Assembly: GCA_013397795.1 (NCBI GenBank)
Contig: VZTJ01000081.1
Coordinates: 338,012-402,011, forward strand
Direction: 5' to 3'
DNA: 64,000 bases
Origin: Orthonyx spaldingii
Lineage: Eukaryota; Chordata; Aves; Passeriformes; Orthonychidae
Shown here: positions 12,492-25,046 of the stretch, one piece after another
How the letters are laid out: each line of letters begins with the position of its first letter
Numbering within the stretch: position 1 is the first letter of the stretch
Position numbers and translations under genes: made by a program
Notes under the pieces: generated by a model
Told to the model about the DNA's origin: nothing
Database searches by the model: none
The model's input: the letters and a program-made list of their open reading frames with translations, nothing else

Positions 12492-13530
12492 CATAGAATG
12501 ATTCCATAGAATGCTTAAGGTTGAAATGAACATTAAAGATCATCTAGTTCCGCACCCTAGCCCTGGACAGGAGGACCTTTCACTAAATCAGCTTTATCAA
12601 AGCCCCATCCAACCTGACGTTGAACACTTCTAGGGATGGGGCAACCACAACTTCCCTGGGCAACCTGTTCCAGTGCCTCACCACCCTCACAGTAAGGAAT
12701 TTCTTCCTAAGATCTAGGCTAAACCTGCCCTCTTTCAGATTGAAACCATTACCCCTTGTGCGGACACTACCTGTTCATATAAAAAGTCCCTCTCCCTCAT
12801 TTTTATAAGCCCCCTTACGGTACTGGAAGGCTACAGTGAAGTTTCTGTGATCTTTCTAAGTCCCTTTAAAGTACTGAAAGGCTACAAGAAGGACTCCTCA
12901 AAGCCTTCTCTTCTCCAGGCTGAATAACACCAGCTGTTTCAGCCTATCTTTGTAGGAGAGGTGTTCCAGCCCTCTGATCATCTTCGTGGCCTCCTCTGTA
13001 TCTACAGTAATGGGGCAATATCTTTCTTGTGCTGAGCTGGATGAAGCACTCTGGGTGGGGCCTCACCAGAGCACAGCAGAGCAGAGCAGAGTGGAGGAGG
13101 AAAATCATCTCCCTCAACCTGGTCAGTCCACTTTTGATGCAGCCCAGGATGCCATTGGCCTTCTGGGCTGTGAGCACTCACTGATGGGCCATGGCCACAT
13201 TCTCATCCATGAGAACCCCCGAGCCCTTCTCTGCAGGACTGTTCTCGATGACATCCTCTCGCAGTCTGGGTTTATGTCTGGGACTGCCCCAACCCAGGAC
13301 CAGGATGTTTCACTTGTACTTGTTGAACTTTGTGAGGTTCTTGTGGGCCTCTTCTCAAGTTTGTCCAAGTCCTTCTGAAAATCATCCTGTCTTCCTATTG
13401 TGTCACCTGCACTGCTCAGCTCTGTGTCATCTGCAAACTTGCTGAGAGTGCACTGATCTCATTCTCTATGTCATCGATGAAATTATTGAAGAGCACCAAT
13501 CCCAAGACAGAGCTCGCAATTCTGAACAAC
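12492..13530 (-). mobile_element. Long CR1 LINE fragment (minus strand), reverse transcriptase to 3' end
   Basis: About 1.04 kb reading as reverse-complement CR1. On the minus strand it contains the reverse-transcriptase palm motif Phe-Ala-Asp-Asp (codons complementary to 13426-13437). A stretch LDKLEKR follows, then KANGILGCIKSGLTRLRE on 13177-12944 in a different frame, then the typical CR1 C-terminal and 3' UTR text ending near TTCATAGAATGATTCCATAGAATG. The frame changes between these blocks and premature stops show that ORF2 is dead. A local ~50-bp tandem duplication sits at 12812-12886. It is the longest CR1 copy in the window and is 5'-truncated. The plus-strand frame of 130 codons at 12986-13378 is a shadow. 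Confidence 0.93.
12812..12886. repeat. ~50-bp direct duplication inside the CR1
   Basis: CCCTTACGGTACTGGAAGG...CTACA (12812-12835) recurs as CCCTTTAAAGTACTGAAAGG...CTACA (12862-12886). Other CR1 copies carry this block once, so it is a private tandem duplication of this copy or subfamily. Confidence 0.6.
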
Positions 13531-14933
13531 AAAACTATTTTCTGTATGTTACATCTAATTTAAGGTATGCTATATTTTCAAAAGAGATTAATTTTTTTCT
13601 TGTACATTGTAGAACTCCTGCATATCTTCCATACTAATGTAGGGATTTAGTCTTCTCTGTTGTAGAATCTGAATGCATACCATTGTAAATACTTTCTTCA
13701 ATCTACGGTTTTCTGAAATAAAACCTGCTCTATTAGTGAGGCAACTCAATGATGCATTCAAATACAAACTATACACAAGGAATCATGTATTGATAATTAC
13801 CATAAGTGACACAAATATTTAAATGATGTGCAATTTTCAACAAACTTCATGCACAGTATATTACAGATTTTGAAATAGAAACCTTGATGGATCAAAGCAT
13901 TACATATCTGGAGGGCAGTTCAAAGTCCCACGTGGAAAAGCATTGTTCATATTGTTAGCATACAGGTCATGTTTGCATCTAGCAATTTGTTTATGTTTCA
14001 TTATATCTGGGTATTTTGTGGACTAAACCTGTCCTTTCCTGAGGGTCTTGCATTAGGCTTGTTAGAATTAAACTTAAAAAGAACAGTAAGTTTTTTAAAA
14101 AAGAGTAAGCTAAGCAGAGAATGTACAGTAATAATAGTTTAAGCATATTAGCACATGTAAGCACATCACAACACAATAAAAATATACATTTGGGGGACTA
14201 AAAATATTTATCTGTTAAATGTTCTAGCTTATTTTCTTATGAAAAAACCCTGAGAGTGGTGTATTTCTCCCCTGTATATGTATATCTGTGTATGCATACT
14301 TTATGTTGCTATACTTCTCCATTTAATAAAATGTTAGATCTTCAGACACTGAGATTTAATTGAATATCTAATCATTTGCATCTCAGCAGGAATCAGAAAA
14401 AAACCCCAGAGATTTAACACTGAAGTCAAGGAGATATCGAACACTTGAGAATATTGGGAAATCAATCGAGTGGGAACTCCAGATGACTGTGAATTGGGAC
14501 ATTTCTGTGATCAGAAAGAAATATCACTGTTAAAGGAAAGAGGCATCAGACAATTCTTTAAACTTTGCTTTTGATGGCTTTCTAAAGCACTATTTTGAGA
14601 TAGGGTTAGCTTGAAATGGTTTTTTAGAAAAAACCCCCCATAATTAGCATAGATAAAAGCTTACAGAAGCAGCAACTGTTGAAACTTGTGAAACAAATGT
14701 TTAGTCATTTTCTCAGTTGGTCTAACAGAATAGGAAGTATTGAATTGGAAATTTAGAGTTGATCTCGAAGATAATCAGCAGTGTTTTGATTACTCAGCAG
14801 TTCTCTCTAAGAAATAATGGCAATAGAAACAAATATTTGTATGTGTTAATTCCTTTAAATGGTCCTTGTTCTCTTTTCAACTCCTCACTTTCTTTTCATA
14901 GTTATGGTATATGATGTCCACATTTATTTTCAG
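13531..14933. other. Unique DNA, no gene seen
   Basis: AT-rich; short open frames only (about 60 codons). No repeat family recognised. Confidence 0.5.
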
Positions 14934-15053
14934 TGTTTCTGAAGCATTTTATACTTAGTGTGTTGGCAAAACATCATGATTCTGGCCAGTTTGGCTGCTC
15001 TCTGAAATCTCAGCTTACACCAGATGGTGAGCCTCAGCTGCTATGTGAAACAG
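14934..15053 (+). other. Candidate coding exon (120 bp, symmetric), unassigned
   Basis: An acceptor-like CACATTTATTTTCAG ends at 14933 and a donor CAG|GTAAAA starts at 15054. The 120-bp interval is open in only one frame (two leading bases, 39 codons, one trailing base), so its length is a multiple of three. The peptide includes LAKHHDSGQFGC and ends near LLCETG, with two cysteines. I do not recognise the family. The DSG-x-F-x-C pattern recalls the F-strand cysteine of Ig-like domains, but that is weak. An internal GATG|GTGAGC could act as an alternative donor. Chance open intervals between AG and GT are common, so confidence is low. Confidence 0.2.
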
Positions 15054-18000
15054 GTAAAAAAACCCCAAAGCTAAAAACCTATGAACCCTTAAAATATTGT
15101 TGGCAGTTTTATCAAAGATGCTTTCCAGACAACAGGTGTTCTCATCTTTATTTTTTTTTAATATTTATGAAACTGCATATCATTTAGAGCTGGTGGAAGT
15201 TGATTGCTGATGACCAATATTGTTATCTTTTTAGGCATTATGGATTTTGGTTCTTGTTCTAGCTATAGCCTCTGCAGCATATTGTACCACACCCTCTTGT
15301 AACATGGAGGGTTACAAGAGAAGGTTGCAGGAAGAACTGGTGTTTTATTTTCTAAATAAATTAACAGATTAAATTTACATGTTTTATAGCATTTTTTTAC
15401 TATATGGTGCACGTAGGACAGGGATCAGTGCAAGCACAAGTAAGCTGAAGAGTTACCCAGCAGCAGATATGGGTTCAAGAGGTCTGTAAGTGGGACAGGG
15501 GCTTTGGGAAGTGACGTGTTTACCCTTGGTGCAACTGCAGTTCTTGGGTGTATTTGTTTGAAGGAAGGCAGGTATTTTTTTTCATCAGTACTAATGAGAT
15601 TAAGTTGCTATGTGTTTTGTTCCTTGGTGATGCAGAAAAGAAATTCAAACCTTGATTGCTGTGATACTGGTTGGATGTCTGAAGGAGTTACGACTAAATA
15701 CAGAGGAGTGGGGTACATGATGCAATAGTAGGGTGCACAGAGACCTGCTGTTTGATATTTTCACCCCTCCTAGGATTACACCATGGGCTCTGCCTCTGGA
15801 CCTTCTATTTTGTTCTTCTTATTGCATGTTCTTGCTTTTGCTACCCATGCCCTTTATCCTGCTCCTTTCACAAAGCTTCAGAGCCTAGAAGAAAAACTCC
15901 CCAAACTGACTGACTGACAGTCACAGATAACTTCTTTTTTTTTTTTTTAAATAGTGGCATTAGGACTTTGAATCCTGTTACTTTAAAAAATGTGGAGATG
16001 GAAAACCTGACTGTAAGCAGTCAACTAAGATATATTTCATCTGCCTTTTTTTTTTAATGCCAGAAAGGAATGTTATGTCTAATTGCACCTTCAAGTGTGA
16101 AAGGATTTAGCTGACTCATTTAATGAAGGCCCCTCATGAAATTTTCCATCATGTTTGGCAGGACTGTATGAGAAAAGTGTCAATATGTATTCACATTTCC
16201 AAAGCAGAAGCTTTGTTCAGAAACTGGAGACAATCAAAGCAGAAAGTCCATGGTTAACCCTGAGATTAATAGAAGATGGAAACCTGTTACCTGTTTCAGC
16301 TTACAGACACTTTAAAAGAGGGAGTGAAATCTCCTTAGCAAAATTGTGTTACAAAATAAATCACTGGAGTGTGAAAATAGTATCATTCTAGTTTTCTGTC
16401 CACACTCTCTGCAAGGTTCTTTGCTGACAATCTTCAAAAATAGCTGAAGGGCTAAGAATTCTACTAATAAAACCAAAATTTTACTAAAATTTGTGATTTT
16501 AGTAGAGTAAGTACTTTCTGGACTGAAATGACAGTCTGAAAGCAAATAATTCTGACTTAGTTAAAAAACCACAAGAAACCCCAACAACAAAAATGCTGAA
16601 ATATCTTAGTTCTCTTTCATGAAAAGACTTTTAATTGGTAACAGTTGGATCAATCATTCCTTTGTAGATATGGATAAATGAGTGGGTTGTGTTATATTGC
16701 TTGCTGAATGCAAAATCTAAATAGTACTATGTTCCTTAGAGGCACATCAACCCATTCTTGGTAAAACCATGGGAATGCCAAGCAGTGGATATTTGGCTAG
16801 CTCCTTCATTAGCTTCCCAATGGTTTTCGTTTCAACAACTGTAATCATAATTTAGTAAAATGATGCTTAAAACAACCTGAGTAGCAAAACAACATACCAA
16901 ATAAAATCACCATTTTGTGGCAGGCAATGTGACTCATATGAATGCCGAGCTCTAAAGAGAGTGTCAGACTGGGCAAAGCTCACAAAGTTCATTCTGCTGT
17001 GGCCAATGTGTGCATGCACAAGCCGGGGGCATACCCATCTGGCTGGGGAACTCTGTCACAGGAACCAGCAGCTTTATGCACTGAAATCCCCGCACAGAAC
17101 CACCTGCTATGAGCATGGCTATACTTTATTCAGCAACATAACATGACATAACACAACAAACACAACATAATATAATATAACATAGAAACCTGGCCTTGAA
17201 CAAATACAACAGCTGTCATTGAGAACATTCTTTGCTGCTGTTTATGAGTGTGACAACATCATCTTGCTCTACTGTAATCATGATTGCAGTTGTTGTGTAG
17301 GGTTTTTTGTACCAGCAGTATGGAAAAAAAAAAGATCAGCTACTGCCATTTTATGTGAATATAATGAAACAAAGTGAACAGACCAAGTCTAGAATGAACT
17401 AACGTGCTCCCAGTGAATCTACTTCTGAAGCAGAAGGATCTGAAAGTGAATGTAGCCTTTAGGAACTACATAAAATATTTATAGTATCTTGTTCTTTATT
17501 TATCAATGCCACCAGCAACAAAACACTGCTTCATTTTACAGAAGCTCCATTTATATAGCACTGCATAAGAGAAGCAAGCAAAAGTAAATGGACAGAGAAG
17601 TAACCTTGACTCTTAAAATGGAATTTAAATTATAAAGCGGACAAATGCAGCTCTGAAAAACAACTCCCATCTTTGAGCTGAATCTGTACATTATATACAT
17701 ATAACTATGCATATACCACATATATCAATGTGACATATACCTGTTAGATACAAATCTGGGTATGGTACTCTTGGTTTGATGCCTTCTGGCTGCTTGTGCC
17801 AAATGAGTGACTTCAATTTGGATAAATTATTTCACTATACTCCCTTCATGTAGAAAAAGAAATATTTAGAATTTCTGTCAGATCATGGTAGCCATCTGTG
17901 ATTGCACATATCCAATCTCAATGGCTGGCAATAAAGAGCTCATTTAAAAGCATGAGGAGACGGAAAGATGCTCATTCAAAAAATACTCAGTGTTGAGAAA

Positions 18001-21000
18001 TTTGTGCATGTGAGAAATTTTATATATAACATTTACATTTCAGTTTATTCATTTAACTGAACAGCACACAAAATTAGGGAAAATGGGAACAATTCTTTGG
18101 GTGTTGCTATAATATTTAGTTCAACTATTTAAAAAGCAAAATACAAGTGCAGCTGAAGTTAACTTCAAACCACAGAATAACTGTTGTGGATGGCCTGTCA
18201 AGTTCTTGCCCAGCAGAGAAAAGATTCACTTTTGATTCCTTTGTACCTTTGTGGTTCTGACCACATCAGTCACAGGCAGACAGAGAACCCATTACCATCT
18301 ATCATGCATCTTTATTGTGCATAATTTATAAGACAGAGCACTGAGAAGAAATAATATTCTGAATAACCCTAAACCTAAACCTAACATTAATCCTTCTGTC
18401 TATATGTTATTTTTCCAAGGTGGACATGAACTAACATTTTATATCAAACTGGACACTGTCAGATCATACAGGACTGCAACATTACTATGCTATTTGTTTT
18501 GCCTCAAAAGGGCAAGAGACTGGCTTACAAAAGAAACGAAGAGCAAAATCTCATTGTATTGTCACTTACGAATGTTTTGAAATGCCTACCATTATTTTAA
18601 GTTTTTGTATATGTCTGTTTTTGTCTGGCTAAACAACTTTCATTTTCTGTTTTAGTGGAAAAGTTTTGATCAATTAGAGAGAAAAGTACATGAATGGTTA
18701 GGAAAACTTTCTGGGAACTCCTCCCATGATGAAGAATTGGAGAATTATGCTGCTGGTTATTTATGCTGTGTTTTGTAGAATGGCTTATTTAAAATAGAGC
18801 AAAAATCCTGACATAGCTAAAACTTTACTCAGTTCCCTGAGCTGCTTTTATGCAGTCAGTGTCTTTTAAATACCATTATATAAGACAGCTCTCATCCTAT
18901 TTTAATAGTTAAGGCTTTTGAAACAAGCTCTTTTGACAGTGCAAGATGCATTTTAAAAAATCAGGTCTTAGGAGGAAGTTTCTGCTATGTATGTTCAGGA
19001 TATATTCGTTCAGTGGTCTTTTTTCCTACAAGATCCACTATCTTTTACCAATGTTAGTGCTAGAGAGGAAACCTTAGTTATTCATATTCTGCAGTCAATA
19101 ACAATGATTTTGTTCTTTTGCAGATTATATGTTCATCTGGCCTTTTCTCAAGTAGGAAAAAAGCAGCAGAACAGAAATGAAAGCATCTTTTGCTCCAGTT
19201 GTGAAGGAGAAAAAAAAATCTCAAGAGAAAATGAAAAGAAGGCAAGGGCTTACATTATACCAGCTTTTTTTTGTGTGTGTGTGCCTGGAAATAGCTTGTG
19301 TTCTTCCCCTCCTATAATCATAAGGAGAGATGAGAAGAAGAGGTCCCTCATCTTTTTTGAGAACAGTGGTGATGCAGTTTAAACTTAGCAGCTCTCTAGG
19401 TAACACTGTCAATTCTACTTTGACAATTAGTGATGAAGGAAAGTGTCCTGAAGCAAGGGATGTTAATATTTCAGTAGGTGGCATTGTCTCTGCTAAGTCA
19501 GTGTTGCTAGAGGGCATTTTGATGATGGTGTTTCAAAACGTAAAGCTGACATCCTGGTCCCTTGTAGCTGTTGAGATAAAAGCTGGGGATATTTTTACAA
19601 AGATGAATAATAATAGGGAAATCTACTTGTGATTTTCTTCATCTTTAGTTAACATAAAATGAGGTGAACACATGCTCCTAAATACCTTTACTCTTCACTC
19701 TTTTCAGTGGTCTATGCACTGACAGTGAAGGAGTTGCACTTAATTACCATTAACATTGAATTTATATCCTTAGGCTAATGGAGAGCAATTCATATGAATT
19801 AGGAATTTTATCAGGATTTAAGTAAACAAGGGTCTAGACTGCAAAGAAAGGGCTTTGGGAAGAAAAACAGTCTGCACAAAAGGTTGTTACTTGACCCTTA
19901 CTAGGCTTTATTCTCAAAACCTTTAAGCTGGTCTGTCCTACCATAACTCCTGCCCTCTGAACCTTTTTGTCTGAGCAGTTTGTCAGTCTGGGTTGGGATA
20001 CTGGGCATTACCTTTGCATTTACCCTCTCTTATGAAAATTGATTTATATGTTCTCAGTGTGTTGGGGGAAAAAGTCACAGTTCAGATTGTCATTCTGTAA
20101 ATGCAGCCTGAGTTTTTAAGAATCCCATCTATTCCTGTGTACAAAGCAGCAACTGATCTACTGTAACCATGGAGACCTGCAGCAGATTCAGGCGTTGATT
20201 TTAAGTCTCATGTTTCAGACCAGAAAATGTTAGATACTCTGTCTCACAGAGTCAGAGGAGGGCTGCTGGATGTGCAGCATGCTGGAGACCCTCTGGAATC
20301 GCTGGATCCAGGTCTGTTCTCAGAAAGACTTTCTATGCATTCCAGGCAAAAACTTGGATCAACCATAAAGTTTAAAGACTGAAAAATCTCTTATGCTGTT
20401 CCTTGATTTTCAAAAATACTTAGCATCCTGGCTGTGCCCTGAAAATCCATATTTTATCTTCCCTTCCAAGAGACCTATGCCCTACCAGTCATTCTAGTGA
20501 ATAGAAGTAACTTGTAGTAAGACTACAGAATTATATCTTGTGATATATTGCAATGAAACTTTCCTTATTAATAGAATATGTCAGGACTGAATTCATCATG
20601 TGGTGTAACCTACTGATTTCAGTGTTGTTGCATTACAGGTAGGTTTGATCTTATGTAAATATTTTTTACACTATGATTCTATATCTTTTCCATATTCTTT
20701 CACAAGATAGTCTCAAATCTTAGCAATTTTTATTAGAGAAACTTTACTTAGATCAGGTCATAAATTGATAGTTGCTTTAAGTATTATCTCCAATAGGATC
20801 TCTAAACTGTATTAGTTATATAGTGGAAGTAATAGCTTCTGGATGTTCCTTTTGGGGTATGGTCAGAGTTAGGGATCAAACAGCTTTAAACAGTGATTTA
20901 GCATGAGAAGCTGTGCAAAATCAAGGCTGTTTAAACAGCAGAAAATCAGAAAAACAAGTCAGGAATTGAAAATAGAGTAATGTCCAGCTGATGAGAATAA

Positions 21001-23264
21001 AATAAAAGTATTTTGATAAGGGAAATAGAGGGGATGGAACATCATAGGATCTTTTCTTTGCCAAAACTGACCCACAGTATACATCAATCTTATTTCTGTA
21101 TTCAAACAGAGGAGCTTTCAGCATTTGGCTTGTCTTATCAGTATCATCAGCTCTGATATTCCAGTAAATGATGTATGCCTGTGTGCCTCTGAATAAAAGA
21201 GGTATATTGATACTTGTGACTAACATTTCTTCTGTACATAAAAAAGCTGTATTACTGAACAGGACAAATGATTCTTTAGAAAGTCATTGCCTAATTGAGT
21301 ACAGAACAACTGATGTTGGGAAGAAAAGGTTACACTTGAAGATTAGGGTCTTATCTATGTAGCCACATTTAAGGTTTCAATCCCTGAACTCTAAGACAGC
21401 TACTCAGAGGATGTACAATATCTTTTCAGTTCTTCCTCTTTCGTTTTTAGATCATTCTTAAGCAGGGCCAAATCAAATACTTACTTGCTCTCCACTACTG
21501 TCTATGCACAGGAAATTATGTATTTGGTTTTATGTGAGTAGAAAAAAGCATCCACACCCACTATTCTCTGATTTTGCTCGTTGTAATACATTATACATGG
21601 AGAGAAGGGAGTGTTACTCTTTTTGGTTCAACAGTGGGAGTGATTTAGAGCATTTAAATGCTTTCTTTAGTAATAGGCTGTGAACATTTGTGAATACAGC
21701 TAATAAGTAGGAATCTGAACTGAATCTGTCATGTCCTTTACTGAAATAACAGCTTTTCCCTGTTTATTGCCAGCCCACCTCTTAAGATGCAGATCCAGAA
21801 TGTTGATGCAAGCATTGTCCTCTCTGAGGATGAGGCGCTCTCAGACATTGTTCCTACCCTCCCAGGGCAAGGGATTTTGGCCTGGTCATGGATCCTGTAC
21901 ACATTAGATCCTTTTCTGAAAGGTTGCTTTCTCTCTAAGAACCCTCTGGCATGGATTGCTGCACAGGGTTATTAAATCTCAGATGCATATTCTTCCTTGT
22001 GGAACTTCAGCAGATATGTCAAAGAAAGAGAGAAGATTCTTTGGAAGATGAGAAAAAATTTGCAAAAATTGGAGCTGAGGGAAGAAAAGAAAGAAGAGAT
22101 AAAAGAAAATATTTTGGAAGGCAAAAGTCATGGAAGATAAAAAGATGGATAAAAAGGAAATGAAAAAACCAAACATGCATTTTGATGGCTGTTGCACTTC
22201 TATATTGAATTTTTATTCCAGGAACATATCAGATCTAGGCAAAAAGGATAAAAAGCAGTTTCCATGTTATATTTCTAATCTCACACTTTTTCTTGCAACA
22301 GTGGGATAAAACAATGCAGAAATGTTTTTATGGTGCCATGGGATTCTGAAGCTACTGCAAGTTCTCTGATGGAATCTGTCAAATGTAAAAACATATTCAT
22401 TAAGGTCATGCACTTTTCTGCTTCCAGCTCTGTGCAGCTGTGGCATTTTTCCATCTGTGTTTCTTGTTAAAGATCTGAATGACTCATCCTTGAATTTGCC
22501 TTTGAGGTAGACAGCTTTCCTACGGCAATGCAATCCAGCTGGTACACAAAAAAAAATTTGTGTGTTGGTGTCAAGGAAAGATCATTCTTCAAAAAGTTCA
22601 ACTCAGTCTAAAAGCTGGGATTTTAACATTCATTTTTCAGTCCTATTTTAATGATTTGCAGGTTTTTCTGTATAATAACATTTTAAAGGAGCAGACCAAA
22701 TATTAAATCCCCCAATATATTATTAGTTAAACACTTCCTAGGGATTTTCAAACAGCATTAGAAAGAAGACTCTAAATCTTGCTGAACCTCAATTTTCCTT
22801 GAAAATATCAGTATTTTCTAAAGTGTAGTTGACTAATTGTACTTCACAATCTGCCATATACTCTGTGCTATTAGGAAACACTTATATTTTAGTTGTTGTT
22901 TTGAAGTTTGGTGTTTATGTAAGCCTTCTTAAATGTCTCTGGGTAATTTAACTCTCAGTTTTTTTTAGACTCACCAATTAACCAATTTCTTTGCAAAAAC
23001 ATTAACTGAATTGATTCATAGGGGAGCCGAGAGAAGGTGCAATGTGACACTGACTGTTATGTGAATTCTGGAAGACAATCAAAATGGTTACTATAATATA
23101 TATTACACTACTTTTAAACAGTTTGAGAAATTCATTGTGTTCACAACAGGAAAATGAGGTGTCTATATCAGAATACCACAGAGCATCAGCCAATCATATT
23201 GACACTAGAATAGCAACATGGAGCTGGAGAAACCTTGGTCTCATCATTAACACTTTACAATTAA
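15054..23264. other. Unique DNA, low-complexity patches, no gene established
   Basis: No repeat family is evident. A/C/T-rich low-complexity DNA lies at 17138-17187. A (GT)n run lies near 19268-19280. An AG|GT junction resembling a recursive splice site is at 20638/20639. The largest frames (131 codons at 18987-19382 plus, 101 codons at 20921-21226 minus) have no recognisable domain and are probably chance. Confidence 0.5.
17138..17187. repeat. Low-complexity ACATAA/ACACAA tract
   Basis: A run of irregular CAACATA, GACATAA, CACAACA and AATATAA units lacking G on this strand. Simple-repeat-like, no function seen. Confidence 0.6.
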
Positions 23265-23815
23265 AAGAATGCTTTCCGCCTGTACTCGGCACTGGTGAGG
23301 CTGCGTCTCTAGTCCTGTGTTCAGTTTTGGGCCCCTCCCTACGAGAAAGATATTGAGGTGCTGGAGTGAGTCCAGAGAATGGCAATGGAGCTGGTGAAGG
23401 GTCTGGAGCACAAGTCCTGTGAGGAGCAGCTGAAGGAGATGGGGGTGTTTAGCCTGGAAGAAAGGAGGCTCAAAGGAGACCTGATCACACTCTACAACTA
23501 CCTGAAAGGAGGCAGGAGCAAGATGGGTGCCAGTCTCTTGTCCTAAGTGACAAGTGATAGGACAAGAGGAAATAGCCTCAAGGATCACCAAGGGGGGTTT
23601 AGATTTGATATTAGAAAAAAGTCCTTTAATGAAAGAGTGGTCAGACATTGGAACAGGCTGCCCAGAAAATGGTGGAGTCACCATCCCTAGAAGTGTTCAA
23701 AAAATGCGTAGTTGTGGCATGGGTGGTAGTTTAGTGGTTTGGTACTGAATATGGTGCTCCTTTAGCAGCTGGACTCAATGATCTTAGAGGTCTTTCACAA
23801 CTCTAACAATCTCTG
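23265..23815 (+). mobile_element. CR1 LINE 3' fragment (plus strand)
   Basis: Begins in the C-terminal part of CR1 ORF2 (text TACTCGGCACTGGTGAGGCTG, then CAGTTTTGGGCCCCTC). It runs through GGAGACCTGATCACACTCTA, CATTGGAACAGGCTGCCCAG and GGAGTCACCATCCCTAGA, and ends at GGACTCAATGATCTTAGAGG followed by a degenerate tail. Conserved ORF2 blocks fall in different frames, so frameshifts have destroyed it. The minus-strand frame of 145 codons (23247-23684) is antisense to the element and is not a gene. Confidence 0.93.
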
Positions 23816-24628
23816 CAAAGACAAAGCTAGTATAGAAATTTTTTGTATCTCTCCTAATACAGAACCGCGAGACAGTAAGCACCATACTTCTGTGCTCAGT
23901 ATAGTTGTTTATCCAAATATCTCATGGAGGTGTTCAGAGAGAATGAAAGAAAAATTGTTTCTCAGAAAAGGTTAGGGCAGAATGCCTTTACACAAAACAA
24001 GATAACATTTATCACAAATACTATAAAGTTTCCCTCTAATAGCAACTACAGTAATCACAAATATCCGGAAAAAACCAATTACAAGATGATCAACATGAAT
24101 GCATGGGAAAGCGCACATACCAATGTGAAACATATACCAAACATGCCATCAGAATATATAGATGTATTTGAATACTGAGAGGAAACTTTACAAATCAATA
24201 TCTTGCATTTTAGCATAACAGAAAAATCAATGCTTCAGGAAACAAACTCGCTACGAACTTCCATTTCTATGATGTTTCTTCCAGTTAGTAAAAAACTCAT
24301 CTATATGTGTTTGAAGTGACTTTAACAAAAAAAAAACACTTGAAGAAGAGAACGTAATACTGGAAGTAATACTTAAAACACCTGTGACTATTTCTAATAA
24401 TAGATCTAATAGCATTAACCACATGGCTGTCCTGGCCCTGGAGGGAGTTCCTGTAATCTTTGATATGAATTTCTGCAGCTGTTGTCACCTACCAGTCAGT
24501 CCCAATGCTTCTGAACTGAAACAATTTCTAGGGAAATGTTGAAGATAATGCAACAAAAAATAATTACACAGGAAGGACTAAATATATGTTGTAATCATCT
24601 GTTCAGTGATCCCATCCAGTGCATTTAG

Positions 24629-24797
24629 ATCATAGAATCTTAGAAAGGTTTGGGTTAGAAGATACTTAAAGATCATCTAATTCCAACCCCTCAGCCATGG
24701 GTAGAGATGCCATTCACTAGACAAGATTGCTCAGAGCCCCATGTAAACTGGCCTTGAATATTTCCAGGGATGGGGCATCCACAGCTTCATTGGGCAA
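24629..24797 (-). mobile_element. CR1 LINE 3' end (minus strand, short)
   Basis: Starts with TCATAGAATCTTAGAAAGGT (CR1 tail in reverse complement), continues GATCATCTAATTCCAACCCC and ends near GATGGGGCATCCACAGCTTC. This ~170-bp copy contains only the extreme 3' part. Confidence 0.9.
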
Positions 24798-25007
24798 ATG
24801 GCAATAGTGGCACACACTGAGTTACCAGAACAATGTAGGTCACTTTGCATGCTGTTTCTACAGAAAACAGAGAATTTCCCTCTTAACTAAGCGTTATCCC
24901 TAAAACCCTTAAGTCTTTCAAATAACAAAAAATATCTAACCTAAGTATGTAGTTTGATATGCAAAGTAGAAATGAAAATGGAACTCACCTTGAGACACGA
25001 ATATTTA

Positions 25008-25046
25008 CAAAATGTGTGTATACTAGAGAAGTATACACACATTTTG
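25008..25046. repeat. Perfect 17-bp inverted repeat with 5-nt loop
   Basis: CAAAATGTGTGTATACT (25008-25024) and AGTATACACACATTTTG (25030-25046) are exact reverse complements around the loop AGAGA. A transcript would form an uninterrupted 17-bp hairpin; in DNA it could extrude a cruciform. It is too short for an ordinary pre-miRNA. No flanking target duplication or transposon is evident. Confidence 0.9.

Noticed and set aside
12986..13378. 130-codon plus-strand frame
   Set aside because: Antisense to CR1 ORF2 remains.
16482..16504. 9-bp AT-rich hairpin TACTAAAAT/ATTTTAGTA
   Set aside because: Several such hairpins are expected by chance in a 64-kb AT-rich window.
18367..18385. CCCTAAACCTAAACCTAAC, telomere-like
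   Set aside because: Period is 7-like and only about 2.5 units long; vertebrate telomere repeat has period 6, so not an interstitial telomere.
18987..19382. 131-codon plus-strand frame
   Set aside because: No domain or convincing splice structure; length is not surprising for AT-rich DNA of this size.
23247..23684. 145-codon minus-strand frame
   Set aside because: Lies antisense within a CR1 fragment.
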